Positions 35,036-46,898 of a stretch of 64,000 nucleotides of DNA are shown here, piece by piece. Every line of letters begins with the position of its first letter. Positions within the stretch are counted from its first letter, which is position 1. Origin of the DNA: Armillaria gallica (Eukaryota > Basidiomycota > Agaricomycetes > Agaricales > Physalacriaceae); assembly GCA_037576215.1 (NCBI GenBank), contig JBANDB010000017.1:248001-312000 (forward strand), read 5' to 3'. The translations under genes and the position numbers were made by a program. Below the pieces are notes generated by a model. It was given only the letters and a program-made list of their open reading frames with translations, was not told the origin of the DNA and made no database searches.

Positions 35036-36524
35036 CATGCTAGTGGATTGAAAAGTGCTGTTGGGAGCCCTGAGTCGAGCCACGTAAATTGTAACGGAGT
35101 TTTTACGGGAGAATTCGTAATCGCTTAAAACCCTTCGCGTAGTCATAATAGCGACTACAGTGCATGTCATCACTTGTCAGCATCCCGATTTGGTGGAAGC
35201 GTCCCAAAATCTAACTTTTCTAACTACATTTTTTGAACATAATGCGGTCTTCTAAAAACACATGGAATACATTTGTATAGTATCTAAGAACCTGGCTTGT
35301 GCTCCGCTAAGCTGTTGGACAAGGTCGAAAAAATGTCGACCGGAAAAAGTGAAACAGTCATCACGTGACCCTTAATATATAGGAGCTGCGTGTCCAAATC
35401 GAGCGACGAGGCTACTGTCGAGCGATAATATTGATGTCCATCCATATGTTAGCTGGAATGTGACGATGTGATGAGTACTTTTTGACTGCATATGCTGATT
35501 GCTTGATATTTAGCCCAATCCTATTATCTATCAGTCTTGGCCCATGCTATTGCTTAACAACTTAACTTGTATGCATCAAGATAACGCCAACAATGGTTGA
35601 AGTACCGTTGAATGTTCTCGGTAGTGACAGCTTGAAGACACTCAGGTACTAGCTTCTTTGCACAGGGAAACGAACCATCAGTAAGCTCATGGAAGCCTAT
35701 TAAAGATGTAAGTTTAATGCTCAGCGATGAAGATCATGATCAAAATCAACATGGGTACTGTCTCCATCCTCACGTTGTTGTTTCCGGTCAGTAGCCAATC
35801 TCTGATATTTTGTTAGGGGTGCGATCTGATTGAGATCTGATGGGCCCATTACCTCTTTGACAGGGTGGATGTCACCGTTCAATGCGTGTTCTCTGACTTC
35901 CTTGCATGATCTTGATCTACTGTGTCTATGGAGGGCTGTACTGATGTTCCTGTGCTCTGAGCAGGTAGCTCGTCCTGGAATGTGATTTCCATTGGATCGT
36001 CATCAAGCGTGATTTCAGAACCGGAGATGCCTCTCTTGTTGTTCTCGCGCTGTCGAGTCGCATTGCTTCTGCGGTTTTTAGCAGGCATTATGAGTCGACG
36101 CCTGATGAATCAATGAAGATGGGGTCAGAAGAGACTTTAGAAGTTCGTATCCAATCAATTTAGTCCCATCGGCACTATAAAAAAAAAATCGGCTTGACCC
36201 AAAAAAGTGAAACACCGTGGGAAAATTTTCGTTCTCAACGTAAATTGCATTCTTTTAGCTGGTTTCTTCCCAAAGAAAAAAAAGAAAAATTTATTTGGTA
36301 GTAAAATCGCCGAAAACAGAGGTGTAAGAGAAGTGATGACATGCACTGTACACTTGTTACTCTTGTCGAATCGAAGAGACTGTCGTTACGATATGCAGAA
36401 GGCACGACAAAGTTCCGAGCATACGTTGAGACGGGTGCTAAGCGGCATTGACTTCGGCATGAACGGATCCAATCTTATCGACGGCCAAATTTGATCTAAT
36501 CAATTCCTTTTTTCTTCTTCTACC
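35036..36524. other. right flank of the permease array
   Basis: About 1.5 kb, AT-rich in places. A T/A-rich stretch with AAAAAAAAATCGG and AAAGAAAAAAAAGAAAAATTT lies at 36180-36300. The motif GGCATTGACTTCGGCATGAA near 36442 matches the spacers after C and D and marks the right edge of array-derived sequence. Apart from a weak minus-strand open frame (35879-36088), nothing is recognisable. Confidence 0.5.
35879..36088 (-). CDS. possible small or partial protein, 69 residues
   Basis: Starts MPAKNRRSNATRQRENNKRG, basic and hydrophilic, then an acidic LDDDPMEI stretch. This style resembles N-termini of fungal transposon-associated or nuclear proteins, but no domain is recognisable and no second exon could be joined. 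It could be a fragment left by an insertion or a chance frame. Confidence 0.25.
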   Translation of the reverse strand: MPAKNRRSNATRQRENNKRGISGSEITLDDDPMEITFQDELPAQSTGTSVQPSIDTVDQDHARKSENTH

Positions 36525-37324
36525 ATGGCCGTTCATCTCACATCTACCCTTCCAAGCTTCTCTACACCGCAAGAGCACGCAACTATCGTCTCATCCACCC
36601 CCCAGAACTTCTCTGATATACTTCCTGTGCTCCGGCACCAGCAGAAAGAGGTGCAAGTCCGGTTTGAAGCTCCCTTGGAGGACAAGGCAGAGTGGCGGCA
36701 CGGCACACTCTACGTGATCGATTCCATATTGGCATTTGTCGAGGATGGGGAAAATGCCCAGGGCTGGCAGATCGAGTACCCTGCCATCACTCTGCATGCG
36801 ATATCGAAAGCAGAGGGTGGGATTTACTGTCAGCTGAATGATAAATTCGGCCTCATCGGGGCGGAGGAGGAAGACGGGGAAGGAGATGATGCGATGCGAG
36901 AGCTCACGATTGTTCCGAAGGATAGCGGATCGCGTACGTCTACTTGTCATGTTTACCGAATGGTGTCTTACTTTTCTTAGTGGATGCGATTTTCGAAGCG
37001 CTGTCCCTCTGCGCCTCTCTGCATCCCGATGAGCCATCGCCGTCCGACGATGAAGATGACGAGGCCTTTGTCGATGCCGATGAATTCGAAGTCTTTGATG
37101 GGACGGAGGAGCAGGAGCTCAGCGAAGTCGGGAAAGTGAGGAGTGATTTTATCAATGATTCTCGTTATCAGCCATATTGATCCATTTTCACACCATTTTT
37201 TTCCATTTGACTTGGAGCGTAGGCGGCTCTCGAGCACCTAGAGTCGATTATCGACCGTAGCGACGAACGGACGAAGGCTGTAGCGGAATCAGGTGCTGAG
37301 CAAAGAGACACCAAGGCCTTGTAG
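36525..37324 (+). CDS. pICln/Lot5-like protein (methylosome Sm-chaperone family)
   Basis: Member of the ICln family, whose animal form chaperones Sm proteins for methylation and snRNP assembly and whose yeast relative is Lot5. Three exons: 36525-36933, 36981-37135 and 37223-37324, giving 666 nt or 221 residues. The PH-like fold is visible: GTLYVIDSILAFVEDGE, then WQIEYPAITLHAISK, a QLNDKFG strand, and an ELTIVPKD strand after an acidic loop EEEDGEGDD. The second half has the family's acidic SDDEDDEAFVDADEFEVFDG segment. Stop convergent with the F-box gene. Assignment rests on the strand pattern and acidic tail; Lot5-type rather than true pICln cannot be excluded. Confidence 0.82.
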
Positions 37325-39094
37325 CTTCAAAAACTGTATCACTATTTTATATCACAAAGTCTGCGAAATTCATGACAAGAACTTAACGTTTAACATTAAA
37401 TGCAGCAGCCGGGAAAGAAATTCTAGTTTACAGTCAAAATTACGCGCTGCGTCACGCTATCACATGACGATGTCACGTTCAAGGGGACGCGAAACTACGC
37501 GAGGAAGCTGGTCTGAGTGGCTTGGTATAGTGCGCTCCATGGTAGGTAAGACCTATCAGCAGAGATTTATGGATCCTGCGGCTTAGGACCTTCATCCACT
37601 AAAGCATACGTCAGTGAAGTTGAGACAACAAGGAAATGAAGCCCTACCCCATTCAATCCTCACCCGCTCCCCTAGCCCTTTAAGCACCCTCTTGAATGAC
37701 AGCTCCAACTTCTCCATGACCTTCTTCCCAAAATTATATTGCATGGATATGACTATCACAAATTTCTTCAGATTTGGGTACACCCGCAAAACGACTTCGG
37801 CAAACAAGTTCCATTTAAAAGGAAAGCTTTGCTTTAAGATATCGGTCAGTTCCTGGGGTTCATCAGCGAAGACATGGATGCTGAGTGTTGTCAATCCTGG
37901 GGCAGCAGGGAACAGCTGCAGCGCAGCAGCGCACCAGGTCAGCTGAAAGAGCGGCTGAGGAGATGCTCCCAAACTGATGACGGCAAACTTGAGTGACTGA
38001 AGGGACGGGAATTCTCCTTTCTTGAAAGGAGGGAGCTTTGTCCAGCCGACTTTGCCAAAGTCTATGAGTGGAAAGGATAATGGTATCGCGAATCAACGAC
38101 TTACTATGGCCAGGCGAAGGAGGCTGGAGGGACAGGTCCTCCAAAGAATCGGCCGCCATGTCTAGAAGACGAATGAAAGTCTTGGGAGAAAAGGGCATGT
38201 CGAATTCATAAGATATATGCTGAAGCCTAGTAGGACGCGATTTTTCAAAGACCTCATCGACGAGCCAATCAGCGGACATCCTGCAATCTTGAAGGGATAA
38301 GATCCGTAGGTCCGTCATGTCTCCCGTGAAAACCCCCGTGTTGGCAGAAACACTTTCAATATCAATGGAAGTTGTTGTGAAGGACTGAATATGTTTGAAC
38401 ATGCTGAGAAACTGCTTGGCTTCAACGGTGCTAGGAAACATGCCCTGGAACTCGAGCTCGGTGACTGCTGGGAAAGTAGAGAGGAACCGTTTCGTTTGAG
38501 AAGTCCAGGGAATGGGATCGGTCATCATGTTAGACCATAAGAACTTGGTTGCTCGCGGCATGAGAGGAAGGCGAACATTAGGAGGTGGAGCCTGGTGTTC
38601 GTGTTCCTGCCAGAGAAATTCGAGCATGATATCAGTCTTGTTGTTCTCCCCAGGATATTTCGCCTTCAGATCCTGAATTCTCTTCTCTCTGAAACGGCCT
38701 CCGGGTTCGAAGTTGACCTTTTGGACATAGAGAGGGACGTGTGCCATTGACGCGCCGATGTCGCGCCAGCGGGTGAAATCTTTTTCCAGGGAAAAATCTG
38801 CCACTGAAAAGAGGTGGCGAAGGGACGCGGTGCGCCAGGCTTTGGAAACTCGCGACGAAATGCGCAGGGAGGCCATATCGTCGTGAATATTTTCAATAAT
38901 CTCTTCCACCAACTCGAAGGGGAGGTCATCACCGTTGGCTGCAAGTCGGTCAGTGATGGCCCTTCCAGAAATATGGATTACGTGCCGTTCTGCGCCGCCA
39001 TCGGAATGTCGTGATGGAGGCAAGGTGGCAGTCAAAACTAGAGTTCCAATTTTTGCACAGCCACTGCGGCCGTACTTAGTCACCACCAACCGCC

Positions 39095-39982
<888 letters not shown>

Positions 39983-42406
39983 GCGACCTTCCATATTTTA
40001 CGGCCTGTCAACGGTAGGCCCAAGCCAACCGGTTTTTGCATACTAAGGACCGTTTAGACATGTATAGATCTACTAATTGCAAAACTACTTTTGCTTCTTC
40101 TGTCATGATTCCGAGGGAGGCGCACCGCACAGTGCACAAAAATAACAAACACTCTTGGTAAGCGGCTATTTTTGACCAGTCAAAAGCCGCGGAATACCGG
40201 TGAATAGCGTATAAAACTTTGACATAGGTTTTTAACCACAGCAAAATGCGCTGGGATTCCCTTCAATGGTAAAGCCGACGGATTTTGCTGGGGTCAAAAG
40301 GATGCGTCAAAACTTATTCTCTATTCCAGCTGGTTCCCTCGCATTTTGGCCGGCGCGAATTAGCCACTGCCAGGAGTGCAAGCGGAACCTCTTAATATCC
40401 ACTTCAAGTTCAGCCACCTCGCCGACAGATCAAGTATGCGTCGGAAGCTCGGCCCGGCATCATCATGGCCTCGTCGTTCGCTCATTGGGTGCATTAATTG
40501 CGCTCAAGACCTACTTCACGACTTCACAGCTTTGACGTTACTTCCAGAAGGTTGTCTGGACGCGCTTCTTCTTAGCCATCCCAAAAAACCTTCGTATGGC
40601 CACGGTAACCGACTTCTGCTCTGAAGACGTACTTAGACATGGCTGTCTCATATCGTGGTCTATGGCGCAACTTTGGGGTAATCCAACGCTGTTTACTCAA
40701 CAAAATACTCCGTAAAAGAAGCGTTGCCCGTTCGTTGCGAAATCAGAGCCTTTGTCAGGCAATCACCGATTTCGTGCAGGAGCGAATCCTCTATTTCAAA
40801 TCTGCTCATCTCGTTCAGCCTACGGTTAGGCAAGTCATGCGTCCTTCCTGCACGTACATGGTGACGTCCCGATAGTTGTGCTTTGCGGAAGCCTGAGCTT
40901 TCCCCACCGCCGAGACCGCCGCTTCTGCGCCATCCGTTACGGCCAGCGCTGTTGTTTTGCCCCGAGATCTCGAAGCCCGCCAAGGTATCCTCATAGACCA
41001 TTAATAGCGGTATTCCTGAGTCTAACTTTTCTCTGTAAATGCCAGTGTCACTGATGGATAATCATGGATTGATATTTAGTGATGGACATTGAAGGGCCGC
41101 GGGCGGCTATCCCAAGACTATCTATTTAAGGCCGTGATATGCACGACGAAGATGCTTTTAATTTTCACGCAATTTACCTCCATCATCGTCATCATATCTC
41201 CATGATACGGCGAATAACTGCAGAAACACCTGACTGGCAGTGGTAACGCGCAGGTACATCCGCTTTTGGCAATCAACGCAGCTTTGCCGCGAACCATGGC
41301 CATGCGTTATACATTTTCACCGGGCGACGTTCATCCTGTCGTATATCTCGACTCGGAAGTCACAGAAGTTCCAATGCTATACGAAGCGGCGGACTTGGCA
41401 AGCTTGAGAACACCGTCGCTTATAGGCTACCGCAGTGTCGTTCACTGGTTGACTCACCCAAGATTGATCTTCCTATGTACCCGTTTTAGCACATGGTCCT
41501 ACACTGAGAAAATCCCCAGCAGTCCCACTAAAAGCATCATGTCATCAGCACGGAAAAGTACAATTTACTTACGGATTTACACCTCCACTCAGAGGTCATG
41601 CGAGTTTACTGAATGTCAACCATTAGATCAACACATGCTCTTGGGTTAAAGGACTTTCTGGACCAGGGACGGCGGCAAGTGTCCGCGCGCGAGAGGCCCG
41701 GCGCCTATCATCTCTGCAAATAGAACCGTTATCTCCACACTTCACGACCTGCTGGCCGCGGGGGAGGCGAGTGATACTCGTCCGGAGAGGTCCTCGTCAG
41801 CAATCATCACACATCAGGGATCGTGAGGGGGTCTGATTCTCCGAATGTGATGTGGAAACCATCGTGAGTCGTTGGCTCATCACTTCCGGGATACTTTTGT
41901 TGGCATCACGATCTAGTGACCTGTCATGCCCCATGATTGTGTCGTAGGCCATACCGGATATGTTGAGACATACATAGTATCTAACGCGTATCGGACGGTC
42001 GTCCAAGGCCTATGGCTCTCTAAGTGCTGTCCGCTTAGTCTCTATACGTACTGCGCGCAACCTTTTTCCGACCTTCATGCGCGCGGACTTTGTTTCGCGT
42101 TCTCTCACCGAAGGATATGCACCTTACCGCGTTTCTAGACTTGGATCACAGACCGCCACCTTAATAAATGCAAATACACAGCATCTGTTCTCACTCAGGG
42201 CCCGTGCAGGTACATACGTTGTATGGCAACGAGCACGCACAGCTGCGCGCGCGATTCAGTTAGATTTCCAATACATTCACCAGATCAGCGCTTGGCAGCG
42301 GTCCTTTAAAGAATTGCGCAATGGTCTTTGGACGCCCTTGAGATCTTTGTGCGCTTTCTCTGCCCTCTGTTTTGTTCGTCCTCTCGACATCTGCCCCTGC
42401 GGCAGG
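39983..42406. other. gene-poor stretch, nothing recognised
   Basis: 2.4 kb with many short open frames on both strands (for example 40693-41001 minus and 41266-41649 plus), none longer than 130 codons or with a recognisable domain. The part 41650-41760 is GC-rich. No terminal repeats or transposase were found. It may contain an old, decayed insertion or long regulatory DNA of the GPCR gene. Confidence 0.45.
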
Positions 42407-44001
42407 ATGTCCGCTTTGGATCCCCCTTTTGATTCTGGTGTACGGACCGGACTCATTATAATCGTTGTAATCGCGTGTCTGTCAGCGACAGCAGTGTCTT
42501 CACTTTTGGCTTTTATCGGGGTAGGCTAGACAGTCATGCGTTATGTCTGCTTGATTGACCAGTGGTTTGCGCTCAGTATTCGGTTGTGACGATTAAGAAA
42601 GGCGCAACTCGAAAATGGCATGTCTCGACACACGTCCATTACTATTTTGTAAACCTCTTGGTCTGCGATCTCGTCCAAGCCATAGGTGTGCTCAGTTCCT
42701 TTCATCATATGTCTGGGCTAAGAAGCTATGATAGGTTCTATAATGAACGCCAAATGGGTTGTTGAGTCCGTACGTGGTCATGGTTTTGGCGTGGAATCAC
42801 CGATACTGAACCGACTCGTAGCGAGTGATAGAGGGACCTCTTTGTACCACCCAAGGTAAATGAAGTTCCTACCTGCTTCTCTTACAGTGCTGAGCTATGT
42901 ATCAGGAATCATAAAGCAGATAGGGGATGTGGGAGTTGCATTGTCGTAGGTCGTTTCAATATGATTGTTGCTGTTCTTGCTGTTCTTATCGTCTTTTTCA
43001 TTAACAGGACATTGGTGCGAACCTGCTTCCATCCAGTGATAATCAAGGCTGATGAATATAGTCTATGGCTATTCACACTTGTTTGGTTCTAGTGTTCAGG
43101 TTTTATTTGCGCCCAGAACTTGCTCTTTTTGTCATAGCTGGGATCTGGATATTTATTATTTTAATTATTGGGATAGGCGCTGGGGTTCATCGTGGTGAAA
43201 ACTATTATGGAAGTACCCAGTATTGTGCGTGTTTTTCCAAGATCTTCATCTGGCCACGTTGATCTCGTTTCTTCAGGGTGTTGGATTACCGACGATTTTG
43301 ATACGGAGAGGATTGCGCTGGAGTATCTCTGGGTTTGGACCACCGCCGTCCTGAACATCGTGTGTTACATTTTGATCTCATTGATGATCAGAGGTGTGGA
43401 CCCTACCGTACATTTCGGGATTTCATATATTGATTGAATCCTTAGGCCTCATTGTTGTCAATGGGCATAAGATAAGCTTAAGACACAGGTCGGCGATCGT
43501 GGACACATTCCATCGCGTCAACAATCCTACAGCCCGGCGGTCCAAGACTCTCGCAGTGCAGATGCTGTTGTGAGTGTCCCCCAACCAGGTCTATGCTTCT
43601 CGTTGACACCATTCTTTAGCTACCCGGCCGTCTATATCGCCACAGTTACCCCCGTTTCAGTTGTCCGATGGCTTGAATTTGGAGGAACGTCAGTGCCCTT
43701 TAGCGCCACCGCTTTTGCAAGCGTTTGCTTTTCGTGTTCCGGCCTATTCAACGTCATTCTCTTCTCTGTCACTCGACCAGGGATCGTGCCAATTCGTGGT
43801 CTTACGAACTCTGACGAGCGGGACGGAGAAAGTCATGGAACCGTTATGAGCCCCATACACTCGTCGAAGCCACCTGTGTCTCCTCGAATACATGAGGCTC
43901 TTGAGGCTTATGAGTGGGTCCCAGATACTGGTCCTCGAAAAGGTAGTAATATCACCGACGATTCTCGTGATTTCGATTCTGTATTTCATGGTGTAAAGTA
44001 G
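42407..44001 (+). CDS. Git3-like seven-transmembrane receptor
   Basis: G-protein-coupled receptor-like protein of the fungal Git3/cAMP-receptor-like class, which in other fungi senses glucose or other nutrients through a G-alpha and adenylate cyclase. Start MSALDPPFDSG at 42407. About ten exons join in phase. Helices seen in order: LIIIVVIACLSATAVSSLLAF, then YSVVTIKKGATRKW in loop 1, VHYYFVNLLVCDLVQAIGS, a GIIKQIGDVGVALSTL segment, MAIHTCLVLVFRF, LFVIAGIWIFIILIIGIG, the extracellular ENYYGSTQYWCWITDDFDTERIALEYLW block, AVLNIVCYILISLM, and FYPAVYIATVTPVSVVRW. The C-tail is short, with several Ser and Pro. Ligand unknown. Confidence 0.85.
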
Positions 44002-44763
44002 TGCATTTTTATCATTGATAACCAAACAACTACATAGAGGTAATATCTGGCACTTATAATTACGTCGAGACGTTGTTACGAATACACAGCACTTGTATAT
44101 TGGAATTATAATAGGGCCTATTTACCTTGATCTGTGGCAGCTTGTGGGACATGCAGATACTGCTATTGGGATCGCTGACACTCATCTTCGTCTGGGCTCT
44201 TTGTAGTGGGGGAAGAATTTAGAATACAGCGACATCGGTTTCCTGCGTGTCGTGTAAGGCATAAATATCGATCCTGCGCAAAGATTAGCACGGTCGATGT
44301 TGGAAATGGTGCTATATCTCTGTGGGAAGGAGTTGGAGAATGAAGGAGCGGCTCGGGCGATAGTAAAATGAAAAGACGGATATCAACGGAGCCGATAAAT
44401 CCAAAGTCTTGAAGGTGGAAGCCAACAGCGATTATAACTCGGGCGTTCCGTCTCCTAAAGGCTTTGGTCTTCTTCGGCTATGGACTATTTAAATAGGAAT
44501 TTTTGTCACCTAGGCGGCGATCAGATGAACATTCAAGACGGGGTCAGATGTGAGCCTGTAGGTTGTATCAGTGGGATGTCAAAGACATCTTGTGACCGTC
44601 TGGCAGCAATTAAGTGGATAAAAATGAGCTATCCGAACCTCTCACGCTTTGAATATTCTGAATACACGAGGGATCATGTGCCAAAATGCATGCTGTCACT
44701 GCTGGGGCTACGACAAAAAGGGCATTTCCTGCTCATATCGATCTAAATCTCTGTCGTTAGCAA

Positions 44764-44991
44764 TCAGGAATCGACCAAGGCTCTATGCGAGAAAAATAGT
44801 CCATGCCTAAGGAGGACATGGGGTTTCTTCCCAGTCAGTATTTTGACAACATCTGAGGTCGCCTCGTCACGAACTGAATAGGGAGCTTTTCGTAATCGGA
44901 TTGCTCGTATTACTTGCTGTTTTCCGTCGACTAATACTACTTCCTTGAACGTCCGATGTTGAAATGACTTCGCGCGAGGAAACCGGCCCAT
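44764..44991 (-). CDS. possible small protein, 75 residues
   Basis: Starts MGRFPRAKSFQHRTFKEVVL and is basic overall, with even codon use and no low-complexity. A stop lies in frame 5 codons upstream of the Met, so it is not an open extension of a larger exon unless spliced. No family recognised; could be a chance frame or a piece of a decayed gene. Confidence 0.25.
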   Translation of the reverse strand: MGRFPRAKSFQHRTFKEVVLVDGKQQVIRAIRLRKAPYSVRDEATSDVVKILTGKKPHVLLRHGLFFSHRALVDS

Positions 44992-45439
44992 CAGTGTGTG
45001 TTGCTGCTTGGATCACGAACTCTCCAAGGGATGTACTACTTAGTAACCGCTAGTGAACATCCTGCTGGTGCTGGAGCTTGCCCAGAGGAGTGCATATCTA
45101 TTCGAATTGAAGGCATCGAACAACCGGGATATTGTTCAAGGAAACGAATAAACATGGAAGTTCGAGTTAAAGAGACAAATTTTGTTAATATTATCTTGAT
45201 AAGGGCATCCACGTGGTTATCGAGATCGATCGATTGCTAGGGGCCTACTGCATGAGTTTTGGACGCAGGTGTTTGTACGCTAAGACAGAATCGGAGATGA
45301 GCACTGCTGGATTTGGATTTTGCGGGGAAGAGGAGAGGTTCGATGAATACCGTAGCGACGGCGAAGAGATAACATAGACTGACAGCATTATTATTGGGAT
45401 GCCCGTTTAATTGAGAAACATTTAAAACAGGCTCATGAT

Positions 45440-45474
45440 TACATACTGACTGTATGGCTTACAGTCAGTATGTA
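45440..45474. repeat. perfect 15-bp inverted repeat with 5-nt loop
   Basis: Arms TACATACTGACTGTA and TACAGTCAGTATGTA flank TGGCT. Perfect complementarity over 15 bp would form a strong hairpin in DNA or RNA. It lies in an intergenic stretch away from any recognised gene end. Function unknown. Confidence 0.85.
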
Positions 45475-45746
45475 CAGTCGTTGAAAACTGGTGCTGAAGA
45501 ATACACGCAGAGATCATGGATTGCAGAAGGGAACCGAGAAAGAAAGGCTTCCTTCATGGATTCTACGTGATCACAAGCACAGTCGTCTTGGATACGAATC
45601 AGTAACAGATGTGGAGCGAATAATGTATACTTACAGCAGGTCTTAAACATAGAAGTCAAGCTACTTGCAGTCAAGTGAGAAAACAGTCGTTATTTTTAAG
45701 GGCTGTAAATGCTGAGCGCTAAGCACCACAACAAATTTCATGACGG

Positions 45747-46339
45747 TCAAACATACTGTAATGGAACCTTGTCCAGAATAGTCCAGTCCTCAATCGGACC
45801 GTTGCATTCTGCGATCCAAATTTCGCTGGCTACAAATCCACCTATCCATTCTTCGGTAAGCTCCCCACAGTCGAGACTTACACCCTCGCCCTCCTTCCGT
45901 GTCTTGCCTTCAATTGTACGATAGAAGGCTCTCTCTCCCCCTGCTGTGCATCTTCGTCTGTGATGTAGCACAACGACATATGTGGATATTTCGGTGTCCT
46001 TGCTTCCACGCCAACCTTCTCATGTACGTGCGTGTGTATTTCCGCGAGCGCTGGCGTCAATTGCACAGCAATATATACGGATCGAAAGAAGTGCGTTCCG
46101 ATATCGATTGATTTGAATTCTATGTCGAGAGACAGCTGCATACTGGCTATAGCATCTCTCAAGACAGAGATAGAAGTAGGGGAATCCGCGGGGAGAGATA
46201 GCAGGGTGATATGTGGGTCGAATCTCGGATAGGACGAAGACGACGTAGTAGTAGTAGGCGGTACCGGGCGGACATTCATGATATGCTTCAGTTTAGCTGC
46301 ACATGTAGAAGATGGTACTATCCATAGTGTTATGCCTAT
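45747..46339 (-). pseudogene. 2H-family cyclic phosphodiesterase, apparently broken
   Basis: 2H phosphoesterases of this kind (Cpd1-like) open cyclic nucleotide phosphates such as ADP-ribose 1'',2''-cyclic phosphate. Both catalytic H-x-[ST] motifs are present: FDPHITLLSLP and PKYPHMSLCYI. Between them is FRSVYIAVQL. Two defects are visible. The family-typical start M-G-I-[ST]-L-W-[IL]-V-P reads with ATA (46337-46339) in place of ATG, leaving a Met at 46279 beyond the first strand. The C-terminal block AFYRTIEGK...SEIWIAECNGPIEDW is one frame off, next to a run of five C on the plus strand at 45937-45941. No intron explains the shift. Either a pseudogene or an assembly error. Confidence 0.7.
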
Positions 46340-46898
46340 GAGGTCTTCTTAGTACGTGTCCATCGACGGGCCTAGATGACGGCGCACCCATCACTGGCGC
46401 TTGTGGTCAGCTTCGCGGTTATGAAAGAAGAGATCAGATGATCGGAAGTGATCGGCCGTACCGATGCCGCACAGTGCCGGGGAGCTCCGCTCCATTCAAC
46501 GAAGTCTGTCATCTCTCCTCCGTAATGCGCCACAGACTTCTACGTATTTTACTTGCATTTGCACCTTCATATATGGCTCTTTCCAGCCGAAAAAGCACCT
46601 TTCTTCTACTTCTGGACACGGGGCTTTTACAGTTGTTGCGATTTGACCGGGAACATCGCTGATATTCAATTGCATCATGTTCGAAGTCCCCGTGCTTCCT
46701 TGGCCAACGTTCATCTATCTATTCATGTCTTAGGTTTGATAGAAGCAGTATCCCTCTGCAGCAAGTCTTATATTCTCCCCGCATATCCCTGATTTCTCAA
46801 GTCTCCAATCCGAGCCATTGGCAACAGAAGGACTATTGTCCATGGTGCGGTTCAAAAGGTCGCCATAGTTCAACTGCTTAACATCTCCACGATCATAG
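46340..46898. other. intergenic stretch and unresolved 5' part of the monooxygenase
   Basis: 560 bp between the divergent CPDase remnant and the monooxygenase. The first exon of the monooxygenase is probably here; ATGs at about 46679 and 46842 are candidates but neither gives a clean splice into 46899. No other feature recognised. Confidence 0.4.

Larger units (their letters stand above)
15276..36480 (+). repeat. tandem amino-acid permease array with repeated spacers and TAP42-tail fossils
   Basis: A roughly 21 kb array of head-to-tail related units. In order: TAP42 tail fossil 1, permease A (type I), spacer, permease B (type I), spacer, truncated N-terminal fragment b' joined to fossil 2, permease C (type II), spacer, C-terminal fragment c' (type I), fossil 3, permease D (type II), spacer, fragment d' (type I), fossil 4, permease E (type II). 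Spacers after C and D match each other closely (for example GTTGTAGAAGAGGCCG near 26805 and 31510). Spacers after A and B also match each other. The right limit is drawn at the last recognisable spacer motif near 36440. Confidence 0.85.
44002..45746. other. intergenic stretch with a weak small open frame and a hairpin
   Basis: 1.7 kb after the receptor gene. Contains the small minus-strand frame 44764-44991 and the perfect inverted repeat at 45440-45474, both listed separately. Otherwise no coding pattern, tRNA or transposon signature was recognised. Confidence 0.45.

Noticed and set aside
36180..36310. A/T-rich stretch as a retroelement poly(A) tail
   Set aside because: No target-site duplication or reverse-transcriptase remnant is visible next to it.
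37488..37585. tRNA-like sequence with AAGCTGGTCTGAGTGGC (Leu/Ser D-arm-like)
   Set aside because: No matching acceptor stem or T-arm with GTTCRA could be drawn around it.
42077..42406. Longer N-terminus of the Git3-like receptor from the upstream in-frame ATG at 42077
   Set aside because: The extra 110 residues are Arg/Cys-rich and unlike the family, whose members start directly before helix 1 as at 42407.
45900..45980. An intron to explain the frame jump in the phosphodiesterase
   Set aside because: The only GT...AG pair that would fit (CATAT|gtcgtt...cacag) is about 20 nt, too short for spliceosomal removal.
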